Source of the DNA: an uncultured Chthoniobacterales bacterium
Lineage (GTDB): Bacteria > Verrucomicrobiota > Verrucomicrobiia > Chthoniobacterales > CAKUMP01
Direction: 5' to 3'
DNA: 18,586 bases
Assembly (NCBI GenBank): GCA_934667795.1
Contig: CAKUMP010000014.1
Location: 1 to 18,586, forward strand
Position numbers and translations under genes: made by a program. The notes beneath the pieces were generated by a model that was given only the letters and a program-made list of their open reading frames with translations, was not told the origin of the DNA and ran no database searches. Below are positions 1-7,358 of this stretch, piece after piece. Position 1 is the stretch's first letter. Each line of letters starts with the position of its first letter.

Positions 1-203
1 ACACCATACTTGCTGTTCAACTCTTCACTGAAACCTGCCACCCGGCTGGTACTGGCTTCAAATCCGGGCGATCCCCCGGGAAACGCTGCAGTCACTTGCA
101 ACCCGGAGACATGAAACGGATCTTCCACATCATTAAAAATTCTTGTGAAATGGGTCACATGTGACGTGTCTAATCCAATTATACCAATTTTTATCGTACT
201 CAT
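1..203 (-). CDS. Gfo/Idh/MocA-type oxidoreductase, N-terminal fragment (cut by window edge)
   Basis: Partial gene. The ATG lies at 201-203 on the minus strand and the frame stays open to base 1, giving about 67 residues. The start reads MSTIKIGIIGLDTSHVTHFT, a beta-strand plus glycine loop typical of a Rossmann nucleotide-binding domain. The loop is GIIGLD rather than the usual GxGxxG. A later segment, AAFPGGSPGFEASTSRV, fits an atypical subfamily of Gfo/Idh/MocA proteins that I recall from Verrucomicrobia and Planctomycetes; this is recognition from memory. The gene follows the oxidoreductase at 227-1273 after a 23-base gap on the same strand, so the two are probably co-transcribed. The leader is a run of A-rich sequence with no Shine-Dalgarno motif. 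The substrate is unknown, and the catalytic C-terminal domain is outside the window. Confidence 0.75.
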   Translation of the reverse strand, partial: MSTIKIGIIGLDTSHVTHFTRIFNDVEDPFHVSGLQVTAAFPGGSPGFEASTSRVAGFSEELNSKYG

Positions 204-226
204 TTTTTTGTTTTTTGTTTTTTTGA

Positions 227-1273
227 TTAGTCCAGGATCGTTTTTCCCGATTCCGCACTTTTTCTGGCGAGTTCAATGACTCGCATAACTTCCACCGCGC
301 TTTCAGAAGAAACAACCGGAGCAGCTTCTCCTCGTAAAACCGCAGCCACATTATCATGAAATTGCACTAATGCTGCTTTTGCCTTGGTCGGACACTCGGT
401 TTCCTTCCAGGGTAATTGCTCAGAAAGGTATTTTCTGTCCGGAACTGTTGTTGTTTCAAGCAGTTTCAGTTCCGGTGCTTCGTCTTTATTATAATAACGC
501 AGCTTTGACATCGCCCCATCACTCGAGAGCGTTCCGCATGTCCCTAACAGCATCCATTTTTTCGCGGGTAAGGCACAGGCACTCGTCACCGTAATGTCCG
601 CCACAATTCCCGATTTCGTTCTCAACCACAAATGCACATGGTCTTCACTGTCCCCCGCATCCTTGATATTCCGCAAATCTGCAGTCACGGCTTCCACAGG
701 TGAACCTAAAAGGGGTAATACAATCGATAAAGTATGCGGGCAGGTATTATTCAATTGCCCACCGCCATTCACTTTCAGCGTCTGCCAGTCCCAGCGCCGA
801 CCATAATACGCCCAAAAAACATTTATCTGAAAAATGTCACCCAATACGCCAGACGCAATAATTTCTTTCAAATGATGATATTCATCTTTGAAACAATGCT
901 GATGATGCACACAGATCTGCACATTTTTAGCCTGCGCTAACTCATGAAGTTCCTTTGCTTCGGCAAAAGAAGTGGCCATGGGTTTTTCCAGGATACAATG
1001 GCGTCCGGACTGCAGAACTTTTTTAGCATCGTGATAATGCAGGGAGGAGGGAGTAGCCACCACCACGGCATCCAGTTCCTGATGCGTCAAAAGTTCTTCG
1101 AGTCCCTTATATTCTGCACAACCTGTCAGTTCAGCAGCTTCTCCTGTACGAGCAGGTTCCGGATCTGCAACCGCAACAATTTCGAAATCTGAATGTTCCT
1201 TCATGGGAAGAAAATGCAAATTCCATCCGGCGCGTCCGAGCCCGACAATTCCGACCTTTATTTTTTTAGACAT
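227..1273 (-). CDS. Gfo/Idh/MocA family NAD(P)-dependent oxidoreductase
   Basis: 348 residues, normal length for the family. These enzymes oxidise or reduce sugars, inositols and related polyols with NAD(P) in the cytoplasm. The N-terminal Rossmann fold carries GLGRAG at residues 11-16, and the family's EKP motif is at 96-98 (HCILEKPMA), where the lysine normally contributes to catalysis. The C-terminal alpha/beta domain begins near residue 125. Its active-site segment GGGQLNNTCPH at 170-180 keeps the histidine (H180), but the aspartate often found before it is asparagine. The downstream minus-strand gene is a second oxidoreductase of the same fold, so the pair may act on successive or related substrates. 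It is divergent from the flavoprotein gene at 1416, and the 142-base gap probably holds promoters for both. The substrate cannot be read from the sequence. The leader shows no Shine-Dalgarno motif. Confidence 0.93.
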   Translation of the reverse strand: MSKKIKVGIVGLGRAGWNLHFLPMKEHSDFEIVAVADPEPARTGEAAELTGCAEYKGLEELLTHQELDAVVVATPSSLHYHDAKKVLQSGRHCILEKPMATSFAEAKELHELAQAKNVQICVHHQHCFKDEYHHLKEIIASGVLGDIFQINVFWAYYGRRWDWQTLKVNGGGQLNNTCPHTLSIVLPLLGSPVEAVTADLRNIKDAGDSEDHVHLWLRTKSGIVADITVTSACALPAKKWMLLGTCGTLSSDGAMSKLRYYNKDEAPELKLLETTTVPDRKYLSEQLPWKETECPTKAKAALVQFHDNVAAVLRGEAAPVVSSESAVEVMRVIELARKSAESGKTILD

Positions 1274-1415
1274 GTTAAATAGAGTGTTTATATTTTCATC
1301 CGGAGTTTTTCCAGTCTTTCTGGCACTTTTCTCGCTCTTTAAAGTGAGAGTAAAGGATGCCTAAAACGGATGAAAGTTGAAATATTAAAGAAAAATTGCA
1401 ATAAATAAACAACTT
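1274..1415. promoter_or_regulatory. Divergent promoter region with inverted repeats
   Basis: Gap between two divergent genes. On the plus strand a sigma70-like pair is visible: TTGAAA at 1377-1382, a 17-base spacer, and AATAAA at 1400-1405. This would place transcription start only a few bases before the ATG at 1416. A 9-base inverted repeat, TTTCATCCG at 1294-1302 and CGGATGAAA at 1367-1375, brackets the region and could be operator half-sites. An imperfect palindrome centred near 1340 (CTCGCTCTTT/AAAGTGAGAG) lies between them. TGGCAC at 1321-1326 has GG and GC spaced by ten bases (GC at 1334-1335), as in sigma54 promoters, but the -12 element is poor. All of this is pattern reading; no site is proven. 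Confidence 0.35.
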
Positions 1416-2705
1416 ATGAAAAAAACTGCAGATGTGATTATTATCGGGGGTGGGCCTGCGGGGAGTACAGCCGCCACCACTCTGGCCAAAAAGGGGCGTT
1501 CTGTTCTGGTTTTTGAAAAAGATAAATTCCCGCGTTTTCACATCGGCGAATCGCTTTTGCCTCATAGTATGCTGGCTCTCGAAAAGCTGGGGCTGAAAGA
1601 AAAAATTGAAAAAGCCGGGTTTCAGGAAAAATTCGGGGGCGAAATCCAATCCTCCTGCGGAACTCGCGGCGTGCAATTTTATTTTAAAAATGGTTTTGAA
1701 GCCAAGCATGGAAAAGCCATTCAGGTTTTACGTTCTGATTTCGACAAACTTCTTCTCGACCACTCTCGCGAATGCGGAGCAGAAGTGCATGAGGAAACCT
1801 CCGTCACTGAAATCCTCTACCATTCAGATGGTGTCACCGTCCACACCAAAACAAAAGACGGGACAGAAAATGAATACCGCGCCCGTTACCTGATTGATTG
1901 CAGTGGACGCAATACGCTGGTCGGGCAAAAGCATAATTTAAAACAAGCCTATACAGATTTACAAAAATTTGCTGTTTATGCACATTTTACCGGAGTCTTA
2001 CGCCCGGAGGGGGAAGAAGGCACGCTCACGCGGATGGTTCGGGGAGAAGATCGCTGGTTTTGGATGATCCCGCTTGCGAACGGGATTATGAGTATCGGAG
2101 TTGTCATGGATACCGCCATCTACCGTGCACAAAAACAAAAACCTGAAGATTTGCTGGAAACCGCCATGGCACGCGAACCGATGATTATGAGCCGCATGGA
2201 AAACAGCAAACGTGTTTCTCAAGTGTATGCCTCCGGGGATTATTCCTACCGCAATACGCGCCTCTATGGCGACCAGTGGCTTCTTGCAGGAGATGCGGCA
2301 GGATTTATCGATCCTATCTTTTCCAGCGGAGTTTTTCTGGCAATTTTATCCGGGGAACATTCCGCCAATGCAATTGATGCAGCACTAACTGATCCTCACG
2401 CTCAAAAGAAACAGTTTCATCTGTATGACAGACGACTGAACAAAGTCATGGATCTCTACTTGCGCTTTGTTCGCTCCTGGTACACAAAAGAGTTTGTGGA
2501 AATTTTCTTACATCCCACAGACATGCTCAGTTTAGCACCTGCAGTGAATGCAGTGCTGGCTGGAAACACAGGAGGAAGTTTTGCCTTAAAATGGAGGCTC
2601 TGGCTTTTCCAGTTTCTGGTCCGGCTTCAACGGTTTCTCCCGATCTGTCCACGCCTCACGCTGATCCCTGGACCCGCCACTCCCGCCAATGCTGAAACAC
2701 CATGA
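1416..2705 (+). CDS. FAD-dependent oxidoreductase, flavin-dependent halogenase-like
   Basis: 429 residues. The N-terminus has the FAD-binding GGGPAG at 11-16 and then GESLLPHS at 44-51. The segment WFWMIP at 214-219 matches the WxWxIP signature of flavin-dependent halogenases, and GDAAGFIDP at 292-300 is the second FAD-contact motif. A GFxxKxG segment (AGFQEKFGG) places a lysine at residue 72, where phenol/pyrrole halogenases of this family have their catalytic lysine. The same fold also includes geranylgeranyl-reductase-like and other monooxygenase-like enzymes, so true halogenation is not proven. A cytoplasmic flavoenzyme is expected. The stop overlaps the next gene's ATG (ATGA), so it is translationally coupled to the lipoprotein and then the exporter. 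Such flavoproteins also occur with MMPL exporters in aryl-polyene and xanthomonadin pigment clusters, but no ketosynthase or acyl carrier protein gene is present here. The start has no Shine-Dalgarno. Confidence 0.88.
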   Translation: MKKTADVIIIGGGPAGSTAATTLAKKGRSVLVFEKDKFPRFHIGESLLPHSMLALEKLGLKEKIEKAGFQEKFGGEIQSSCGTRGVQFYFKNGFEAKHGKAIQVLRSDFDKLLLDHSRECGAEVHEETSVTEILYHSDGVTVHTKTKDGTENEYRARYLIDCSGRNTLVGQKHNLKQAYTDLQKFAVYAHFTGVLRPEGEEGTLTRMVRGEDRWFWMIPLANGIMSIGVVMDTAIYRAQKQKPEDLLETAMAREPMIMSRMENSKRVSQVYASGDYSYRNTRLYGDQWLLAGDAAGFIDPIFSSGVFLAILSGEHSANAIDAALTDPHAQKKQFHLYDRRLNKVMDLYLRFVRSWYTKEFVEIFLHPTDMLSLAPAVNAVLAGNTGGSFALKWRLWLFQFLVRLQRFLPICPRLTLIPGPATPANAETP

Positions 2706-3184
2706 AGCACCTTCTTATTTACCTCCTTTCAGGGCTTGCCCTTTTTTTGTCTGCTTGTGCAACAAAACCCGATTACCTGCGCCCCCCTGCCGCACCTGCA
2801 GCAAAGGCACCCGTGATTCATCGACAAGTGATGGTGGAAACCAGTCGTGGCTCGATGATCGGCGATCTTATCTGCCGTTATGACGCGCGTGGGCGTACAG
2901 AGGTCCTTTTTCTCAAAGGCCCTGGAGCTCCACTCTTCCGTGCGTACGGCACACAGGATAACATGCGGCTGGAATCCGCCGGAGGACGCTCATGGCAAGG
3001 AAATGCAACCAACGCACCAAAAGTCATTTATGCCATTGCCAATGTAGGCAATGCTCTCGCTGCATGGAAAACAAATCCAAAAGCAGAGTCCGATTACTGG
3101 GAAATTACAGATCCTGAACGCCCCATCATTACCTTCCCGAAAAGTGGCGACCGTTTCACATTCAGTCCGGCAGCTACGGAATAA
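2702..3184 (+). CDS. Small outer-membrane-type lipoprotein of unknown function
   Basis: 160 residues. A short positive start (MKHLL), a hydrophobic stretch to residue 15 and the lipobox LSAC at 16-19 predict signal peptidase II cleavage and lipidation at Cys19. Position +2 is Ala, not Asp, so Lol-dependent transfer to the outer membrane is expected in a Gram-negative cell. The next segment is proline- and alanine-rich (a linker), followed from about residue 45 by a compact beta-rich domain with phrases such as SRGSMIGDLICRY. I do not recognise that domain. The ATG overlaps the flavoprotein stop, and the exporter gene starts 21 bases downstream. The product may therefore be a periplasmic or outer-membrane partner for the exported molecule; this role is inferred from context only. 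Confidence 0.82.
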   Translation: MKHLLIYLLSGLALFLSACATKPDYLRPPAAPAAKAPVIHRQVMVETSRGSMIGDLICRYDARGRTEVLFLKGPGAPLFRAYGTQDNMRLESAGGRSWQGNATNAPKVIYAIANVGNALAAWKTNPKAESDYWEITDPERPIITFPKSGDRFTFSPAATE

Positions 3185-3205
3185 TCTTTTTTTAAATTTC
3201 CATTC

Positions 3206-5746
3206 ATGCGCCTTGCTTCTTCGCTCGCCCATTTCATTTTTCACTCTCCCCGAAAAATTCTGATTACTTTTGGTGCCTGCGTCGTGCTGGCAGTCGCATT
3301 TCTGATTTCTTTTCTGCGTTTTGACACCGAAATTCTGAACCTTCTGCCCGACCATTTTGAATCCGTACAAGGACTCAAGATTCTGAATCAGGAATTCCAT
3401 CAAGCCAGCGAACTCATTGTCGCCATCCAAAGCCCCGATGATCCTGATGCTATCGAAGAATTCCTGGAGCAATATACCTCAGCCCTGGTAGAAGAAACAT
3501 GGGTCAAACGCATCCTGTATAACTCTCCGCTTGAAACGGCAAGTGGACAAACAACCTTGCCCGGTCTCGCGCTCCCGCTTCTGTTAAATCTTCCGCCGGA
3601 AGAATTCAATCAATCTTTAAGCATGCTGAATCCGGAACTTCTTGAAGAACGTATCCGGGAATTAAAAGCAAAAGTTGCCTCGGGTTCTCCGCTAGCCACT
3701 TTCGAAATGAAAATGGATCCTCTGGGCCTGCTGGCGAGCAGTTTTGCCGCATTAAATATCGCGACAAACATGGAAAACAGCGAACCTCTCTCGTCACTGG
3801 ACGGAACTACGCGGCTGGTCATCATCGCGGTCGATTTACCGGAAGACACGCCTGCAGCCAATGCCCGGCTCGTTTCACAACTCGAAACATTTAATGTCGC
3901 CCAACTCGCAAAATGGGAGGGGCCACCACTCAAAATCATCTTCACCGGACGCCCGGCATTCGTCGCGGAAATCTCAGGCACCATGCAAAAAGATTTCCGA
4001 AATACAATCCTGGCATCCCTTATATCCATTTCCTTGCTCTTCTACATTGCCTATCGCCGATGGAATTTATTGGTCGGCGTTTTCACCGTACTGATTTTCA
4101 GCACGCTCTTTACCCTTGCGATTGGAACATTTATTTTTGGTCAATTAAATTTAATTACCCTGGGGTTCTGTGCTGTGTTATTTGGTCTGGGGACCGACAT
4201 GGGGATGCTTTTATGTTCCCATTATGAAAAGCACCGACAGGAAGGGCACGGCATGCAGGAAGCGATTGCGCATACCTTGCAGCACAATGGTCGGAGCATT
4301 TTATTTGCAGCGATCACCACCGCCATTGCTTTTCTTTCCTTATTGCTCAGTAAATCCATTGGATTTTCGCAACTGGGAGTCCTGATTGCTGCCGGGATTC
4401 TTTCCTGTGCGATTCTGATGCCACTCCTGCTTTTTTTCTTTTTAAAAAAACCGCCGGTTCCAAAGCCTGATCCCATTTTCCAGTTCATCACGTTTTTTAT
4501 TAAAAGCAACCAGCGGCGTCCATTTGCTCGCGTCGGGATTTTTCTGCTTTTATTTGCGATCGCTTCCCTCGTGATCTGGTTGCTTCCTAATCCACTTAGA
4601 TTCGACGCTAACCCGAAATCGCTCGAACCCACAAACAGTCCGGCCGGACAAGCATATCGTGCGATTCTTGACGCCATGCCGTATGGTCCGGAACCCGTCA
4701 TCGCCATTATTCAGGAACCAGATCCACACGTTTACGAAAAAACCTGGAAAGATTTCCAGAAACAGCTCGAACCTGCAAAAAAATCCGGCCTCGTGACTTC
4801 GGCCGCCATTCCATCCGGTTTTGCCATTTTCCCCGAACACCAAAAACAAAATGCCGAATCATTAAAAAACCATCTTGGCAATCTCGACATCTCCCGCTTT
4901 CAGGCAATCCTCCTGCAACAAGGGTTTAATCCGGATTCTTTTACCCATACATTTCAGTTACTGAATAAGTTAAACGCTCTTCCGTCCATTCCGGATACCG
5001 GGCTCACCTGGGACACGACACTTCCGGAAGATTCTTCCTGGTGGTTTGTCCTGCATCGTTATCTGGGAAAAGAGCCTGGAACCGCTGCCGCTTACATCCA
5101 GCTCTCCACTCCGCCCGCCGAACTTCCATCTCCATCCAGTTTTCTCACTACCGAAGCCCCCCACTCCTCCATGGTGTCTCCTGAATCCATAGAAAAAGTT
5201 TCGCCCGTTCTGCTCACCGGCTGGAATTACTCCATGAGCGACCTCCTCCCCTGGGCACATCATGAACTTTTTCTTCTGACTTTGGTAAATGTCTTTATTA
5301 TTACTTTTTTACTCGTTATCGCATTCAAAAATGGAAAGTTCCTGCTCATCCAGACGACCTCTCTTTTCCTTTCCCTGCTTGCCCTCATGCTGACGTTAAA
5401 ACTGCTTAATATCCCATTGAACCTGCTCAATATTCTGGGTTTTCCTCTGGTTCTCGGGGTTGGGGTCGATTATGGGTTGCATCTTCTTCTTGCGATCCGA
5501 AAACGCACCTCCAATGCCCCTGCTGAATTGGCCACAACGCTCAAACCTATTTGTATGTGTGCCGTCACCACTGCCGCAGGATTTGGTTCTCTCATTCTCG
5601 CAAATACCCCTGCCCTCAAAGGGTTAGGGATCCTCTGCTCACTGGGAATTCTGTGGAATTTCGTTTTCACCCTCTTTTTTACCCTCCCCGCCGGCCTCCT
5701 CGCATGCAAAAAAATAGCCAGTGGCTCCGAAAGAACCACTGGCTGA
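3206..5746 (+). CDS. MMPL/RND-family membrane exporter
   Basis: 846 residues with the duplicated RND layout. There is one membrane helix near 17-37, a large periplasmic loop to about 262, and a helix block at about 266-412. The second half repeats this with a helix at about 440-460, a loop to about 685 and a helix block at about 687-835. The paired membrane motifs FGLGTDMG (D331) and GVGVDYG (D755) carry the acidic residues that serve proton coupling in MMPL/RND pumps. The length is close to hopanoid-type HpnN transporters and to exporters in pigment and lipid clusters, so a hydrophobic or lipid-linked cargo is likely. It is the third gene of the operon with the flavoprotein and lipoprotein. 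The last codons, encoding ASGSERTTG, lie inside a 9-bp hairpin that also serves as terminator for the convergent ridA-like gene. No Shine-Dalgarno is seen at the start. Confidence 0.92.
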   Translation: MRLASSLAHFIFHSPRKILITFGACVVLAVAFLISFLRFDTEILNLLPDHFESVQGLKILNQEFHQASELIVAIQSPDDPDAIEEFLEQYTSALVEETWVKRILYNSPLETASGQTTLPGLALPLLLNLPPEEFNQSLSMLNPELLEERIRELKAKVASGSPLATFEMKMDPLGLLASSFAALNIATNMENSEPLSSLDGTTRLVIIAVDLPEDTPAANARLVSQLETFNVAQLAKWEGPPLKIIFTGRPAFVAEISGTMQKDFRNTILASLISISLLFYIAYRRWNLLVGVFTVLIFSTLFTLAIGTFIFGQLNLITLGFCAVLFGLGTDMGMLLCSHYEKHRQEGHGMQEAIAHTLQHNGRSILFAAITTAIAFLSLLLSKSIGFSQLGVLIAAGILSCAILMPLLLFFFLKKPPVPKPDPIFQFITFFIKSNQRRPFARVGIFLLLFAIASLVIWLLPNPLRFDANPKSLEPTNSPAGQAYRAILDAMPYGPEPVIAIIQEPDPHVYEKTWKDFQKQLEPAKKSGLVTSAAIPSGFAIFPEHQKQNAESLKNHLGNLDISRFQAILLQQGFNPDSFTHTFQLLNKLNALPSIPDTGLTWDTTLPEDSSWWFVLHRYLGKEPGTAAAYIQLSTPPAELPSPSSFLTTEAPHSSMVSPESIEKVSPVLLTGWNYSMSDLLPWAHHELFLLTLVNVFIITFLLVIAFKNGKFLLIQTTSLFLSLLALMLTLKLLNIPLNLLNILGFPLVLGVGVDYGLHLLLAIRKRTSNAPAELATTLKPICMCAVTTAAGFGSLILANTPALKGLGILCSLGILWNFVFTLFFTLPAGLLACKKIASGSERTTG
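5708..5744 (-). terminator. Intrinsic terminator of the RidA-family gene, inside the exporter gene end
   Basis: AGCCAGTGG at 5716-5724 pairs perfectly with CCACTGGCT at 5736-5744 (9-bp stem, 11-base loop). Read on the minus strand, the stem is followed by A and then seven T (plus-strand A run 5708-5714), a classic intrinsic terminator 23 bases past the RidA stop. It lies wholly within the last codons of the exporter gene. On the plus strand the hairpin has no good U tract. Confidence 0.8.
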
Positions 5747-5766
5747 TCGCTTGTTTGCCCTGAAAA

Positions 5767-6213
5767 TCAGGACTTAATTTCAAATATCGCCTCAATTTCC
5801 ACCGCAACCCCCGTCGGCAAGGAAACAAATCCAACTGCGGAACGCGCATGATACCCATCCCCGTCTTTTCCAAAAATCTGATGATATAAGTCCGATGCTC
5901 CATTGATCACTTTATGCTGTTCAATAAAATCCGGAGTCGAATTCACACAACCCAACAATTTCAATGGACGTACTTTGTCCAGTGAATCCACTTCCTGACG
6001 CACCGCATTCAATAAACGGATCGCACAATCCCTCGCCGCTTCATACCCTTGCTCCACGGTTACAGCTTCCCCCAGTTTCCCTTTCAATGCACTGACCTGA
6101 CCAGACAAAAATAACAAATTCCCAGATCGAGCACACAGGTTCAAATACGGTTTGTCCCCTTCACGAGGCACAAACTCAATTCCTAAATTTTTAGCGTTTT
6201 GTTCAGATGACAT
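5767..6213 (-). CDS. RidA family (YjgF/YER057c/UK114) enamine/imine deaminase-like protein
   Basis: 148 residues. RidA proteins hydrolyse reactive 2-aminoacrylate and related imines released by PLP enzymes, acting as cytoplasmic trimers. The segment NLLFLSGQVS at 32-41 and the C-terminal ARSAVG...LPTGVAVEIEAI are diagnostic. R124 and E139 have the same 15-residue spacing as the substrate-binding arginine and the glutamate of E. coli RidA (R105 and E120). The longer N-terminus (EFVPREGDKPYLNLC) resembles the 150-residue subgroup of the family rather than short RidA itself, so activity on 2-aminoacrylate is likely but not certain. It is a single gene, convergent with the exporter (20-base gap) and divergent from the sigma factor. 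Its leader is extremely G-rich on the coding strand and lacks an ordinary Shine-Dalgarno. Confidence 0.92.
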   Translation of the reverse strand: MSSEQNAKNLGIEFVPREGDKPYLNLCARSGNLLFLSGQVSALKGKLGEAVTVEQGYEAARDCAIRLLNAVRQEVDSLDKVRPLKLLGCVNSTPDFIEQHKVINGASDLYHQIFGKDGDGYHARSAVGFVSLPTGVAVEIEAIFEIKS

Positions 6214-6472
6214 AGACCCAAAAACATACCCCCACCCCCCCCCACCCTGTCCACCACAAAAAAAACTTTAGAAATTTTGAACAATTCTAAAAAACTAACG
6301 TCTAAGTATTTAACGAAGTTAATAATCATGTGGTTCAGAAAGGGCCACAACGAACAGAAAAAGAAGTATTTATAGACAGTTTACACTAAAATCCCCTTTG
6401 CGCAAATGGAGACGTATAAAAAGCCGAAAAAGGGGGGGAAAGTAAGAACGCAACAACCTACAGGAAAAAATT
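6214..6472. promoter_or_regulatory. Divergent intergenic region between the RidA-family gene and the sigma factor
   Basis: 259 bases, the largest gap in the window. It holds the C-rich/G-rich tract next to the RidA start (separate entry). It also holds TTAAC-GAA-GTTAA (6310-6322), an inverted repeat TGTGG(T)...(G)CCACA at 6329-6349, and a perfect 10-base palindrome TTTGCGCAAA at 6397-6406. TATAAA lies at 6415-6420 and a run of seven G at 6432-6438. The sigma gene has AGGA about seven bases before its ATG. I could not find a convincing -35/-10 pair with normal spacing. Promoters for both genes must lie here, but I cannot place them. Confidence 0.4.
6217..6247 (-). promoter_or_regulatory. Potential G-quadruplex tract in the RidA-family leader
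   Basis: On the minus strand, just before the RidA ATG, the sequence reads GGG-T-G9-T-G5, then an A/T spacer and another GGG four bases from the start codon. Four or more G3 runs with one-base loops fit the standard quadruplex pattern. If transcribed, the structure would sit where the ribosome lands; if not, it would lie in promoter DNA. The G runs are seen directly. Folding is inference. Confidence 0.5.
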
Positions 6473-7321
6473 ATGATATCAGAACATAGCGACTCTGGAA
6501 TAAAGATTTATTTACGAGAAATCGGACAAATTGACTTATTAACCCCTCAAGAAGAGATTGAACTCGCTGCACGCATTAAAAAAGGCGATAAGGAAGCGCG
6601 TGCGCAAATGATTAAAGCCAACCTGAGATTGGTGGTCAAAATTGCGCATGATTATGCCAATTTGGGATTACCGCTTCTGGATTTGATCTCGGAAGGGAAT
6701 ATCGGGCTGATGAAAGCGGTCGAACGCTTTGATCCGGCTAAAGGGGGGAAACTCAGTACCTATGCGGCATGGTGGATCAAACAATCCATCAAACGTTCGC
6801 TGGCAAACCAATCGAAAACGATCCGTCTGCCCGTCCATCTGGTAGATAAAATATCCAAAATGAAACGTGTGAGCGTCCAGATGAGTGAAGAACTCGGGCG
6901 TGAACCGACCGATGAGGAACTGGCGGAAGAAATCGGAATGGCGATTTCGAAAGTTTCGCAACTGAAAACAGTCGCGATTCGCCCTGCATCTCTGGATGCT
7001 CCTATTGGGGACGATGATTCCACGGAGTATATTGAGATTGTCAGTGACTCGGAAGCGCACACTCCCTTTAAGTTATTATCCGACAAGAACATGCTTCATG
7101 CCTTGGAAGAAATGATGGATGTGCTGGATGAGCGTGAAAAACGCATTCTCACCCTGCGTTTCGGGCTGGATGGAGGAAATCCAAAAACTCTGGAACAGGT
7201 CGGGAAAAAGTTTGGGGTGACCCGCGAACGTATCCGCCAGTTGCAAAATATTGCACTGGATAAATTACGCCGTGCGTTACAGAAAAAGGAAACGACTTCT
7301 CCCGAATTGGTTCCATCGTAA
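6473..7321 (+). CDS. RNA polymerase sigma-70 family sigma factor (RpoD/group 1-2 type)
   Basis: 282 residues, much shorter than E. coli RpoD because region 1.1 and the non-conserved insert are absent. Region 1.2 starts at about residue 9 (IKIYLREIGQIDLLTPQEE). Region 2 spans about 46-116, with the core-binding LISEGNIGLMKAVERFDPAKG and the promoter-melting/-10 segment STYAAWWIKQSI. Region 3 follows (about 120-200). Region 4 (about 213-270) ends in the -35-binding helix-turn-helix TLEQVGKKFGVTRERIRQL. All functional regions are intact, so it can direct transcription from consensus-like promoters. It could be the housekeeping factor or a group 2 paralogue; the window does not say which. The wording around GLPLLDLISEGNIGLMKAV and KTIRLPVHLVDKISKMKRV is what I associate with Verrucomicrobia-type sigma factors. 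It stands alone and is followed by a strong terminator at 7359-7390. Confidence 0.95.
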   Translation: MISEHSDSGIKIYLREIGQIDLLTPQEEIELAARIKKGDKEARAQMIKANLRLVVKIAHDYANLGLPLLDLISEGNIGLMKAVERFDPAKGGKLSTYAAWWIKQSIKRSLANQSKTIRLPVHLVDKISKMKRVSVQMSEELGREPTDEELAEEIGMAISKVSQLKTVAIRPASLDAPIGDDDSTEYIEIVSDSEAHTPFKLLSDKNMLHALEEMMDVLDEREKRILTLRFGLDGGNPKTLEQVGKKFGVTRERIRQLQNIALDKLRRALQKKETTSPELVPS

Positions 7322-7358
7322 AATTAAAAAACGCAGAAATTTAAAAGTTGCAGATATG

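Noticed and set aside
1296..1709. 137-residue minus-strand frame over the start of the flavoprotein gene
   Set aside because: It covers the divergent promoter region and the antisense of the FAD-binding motif and has no recognisable domain.
6267..6291. AT-rich hairpin TTTAGAA...TTCTAAA followed by T8 on the minus strand, as a terminator
   Set aside because: The stem has one G-C pair, and no minus-strand gene ends there; it lies upstream of the RidA-family gene, where a terminator would make little sense.
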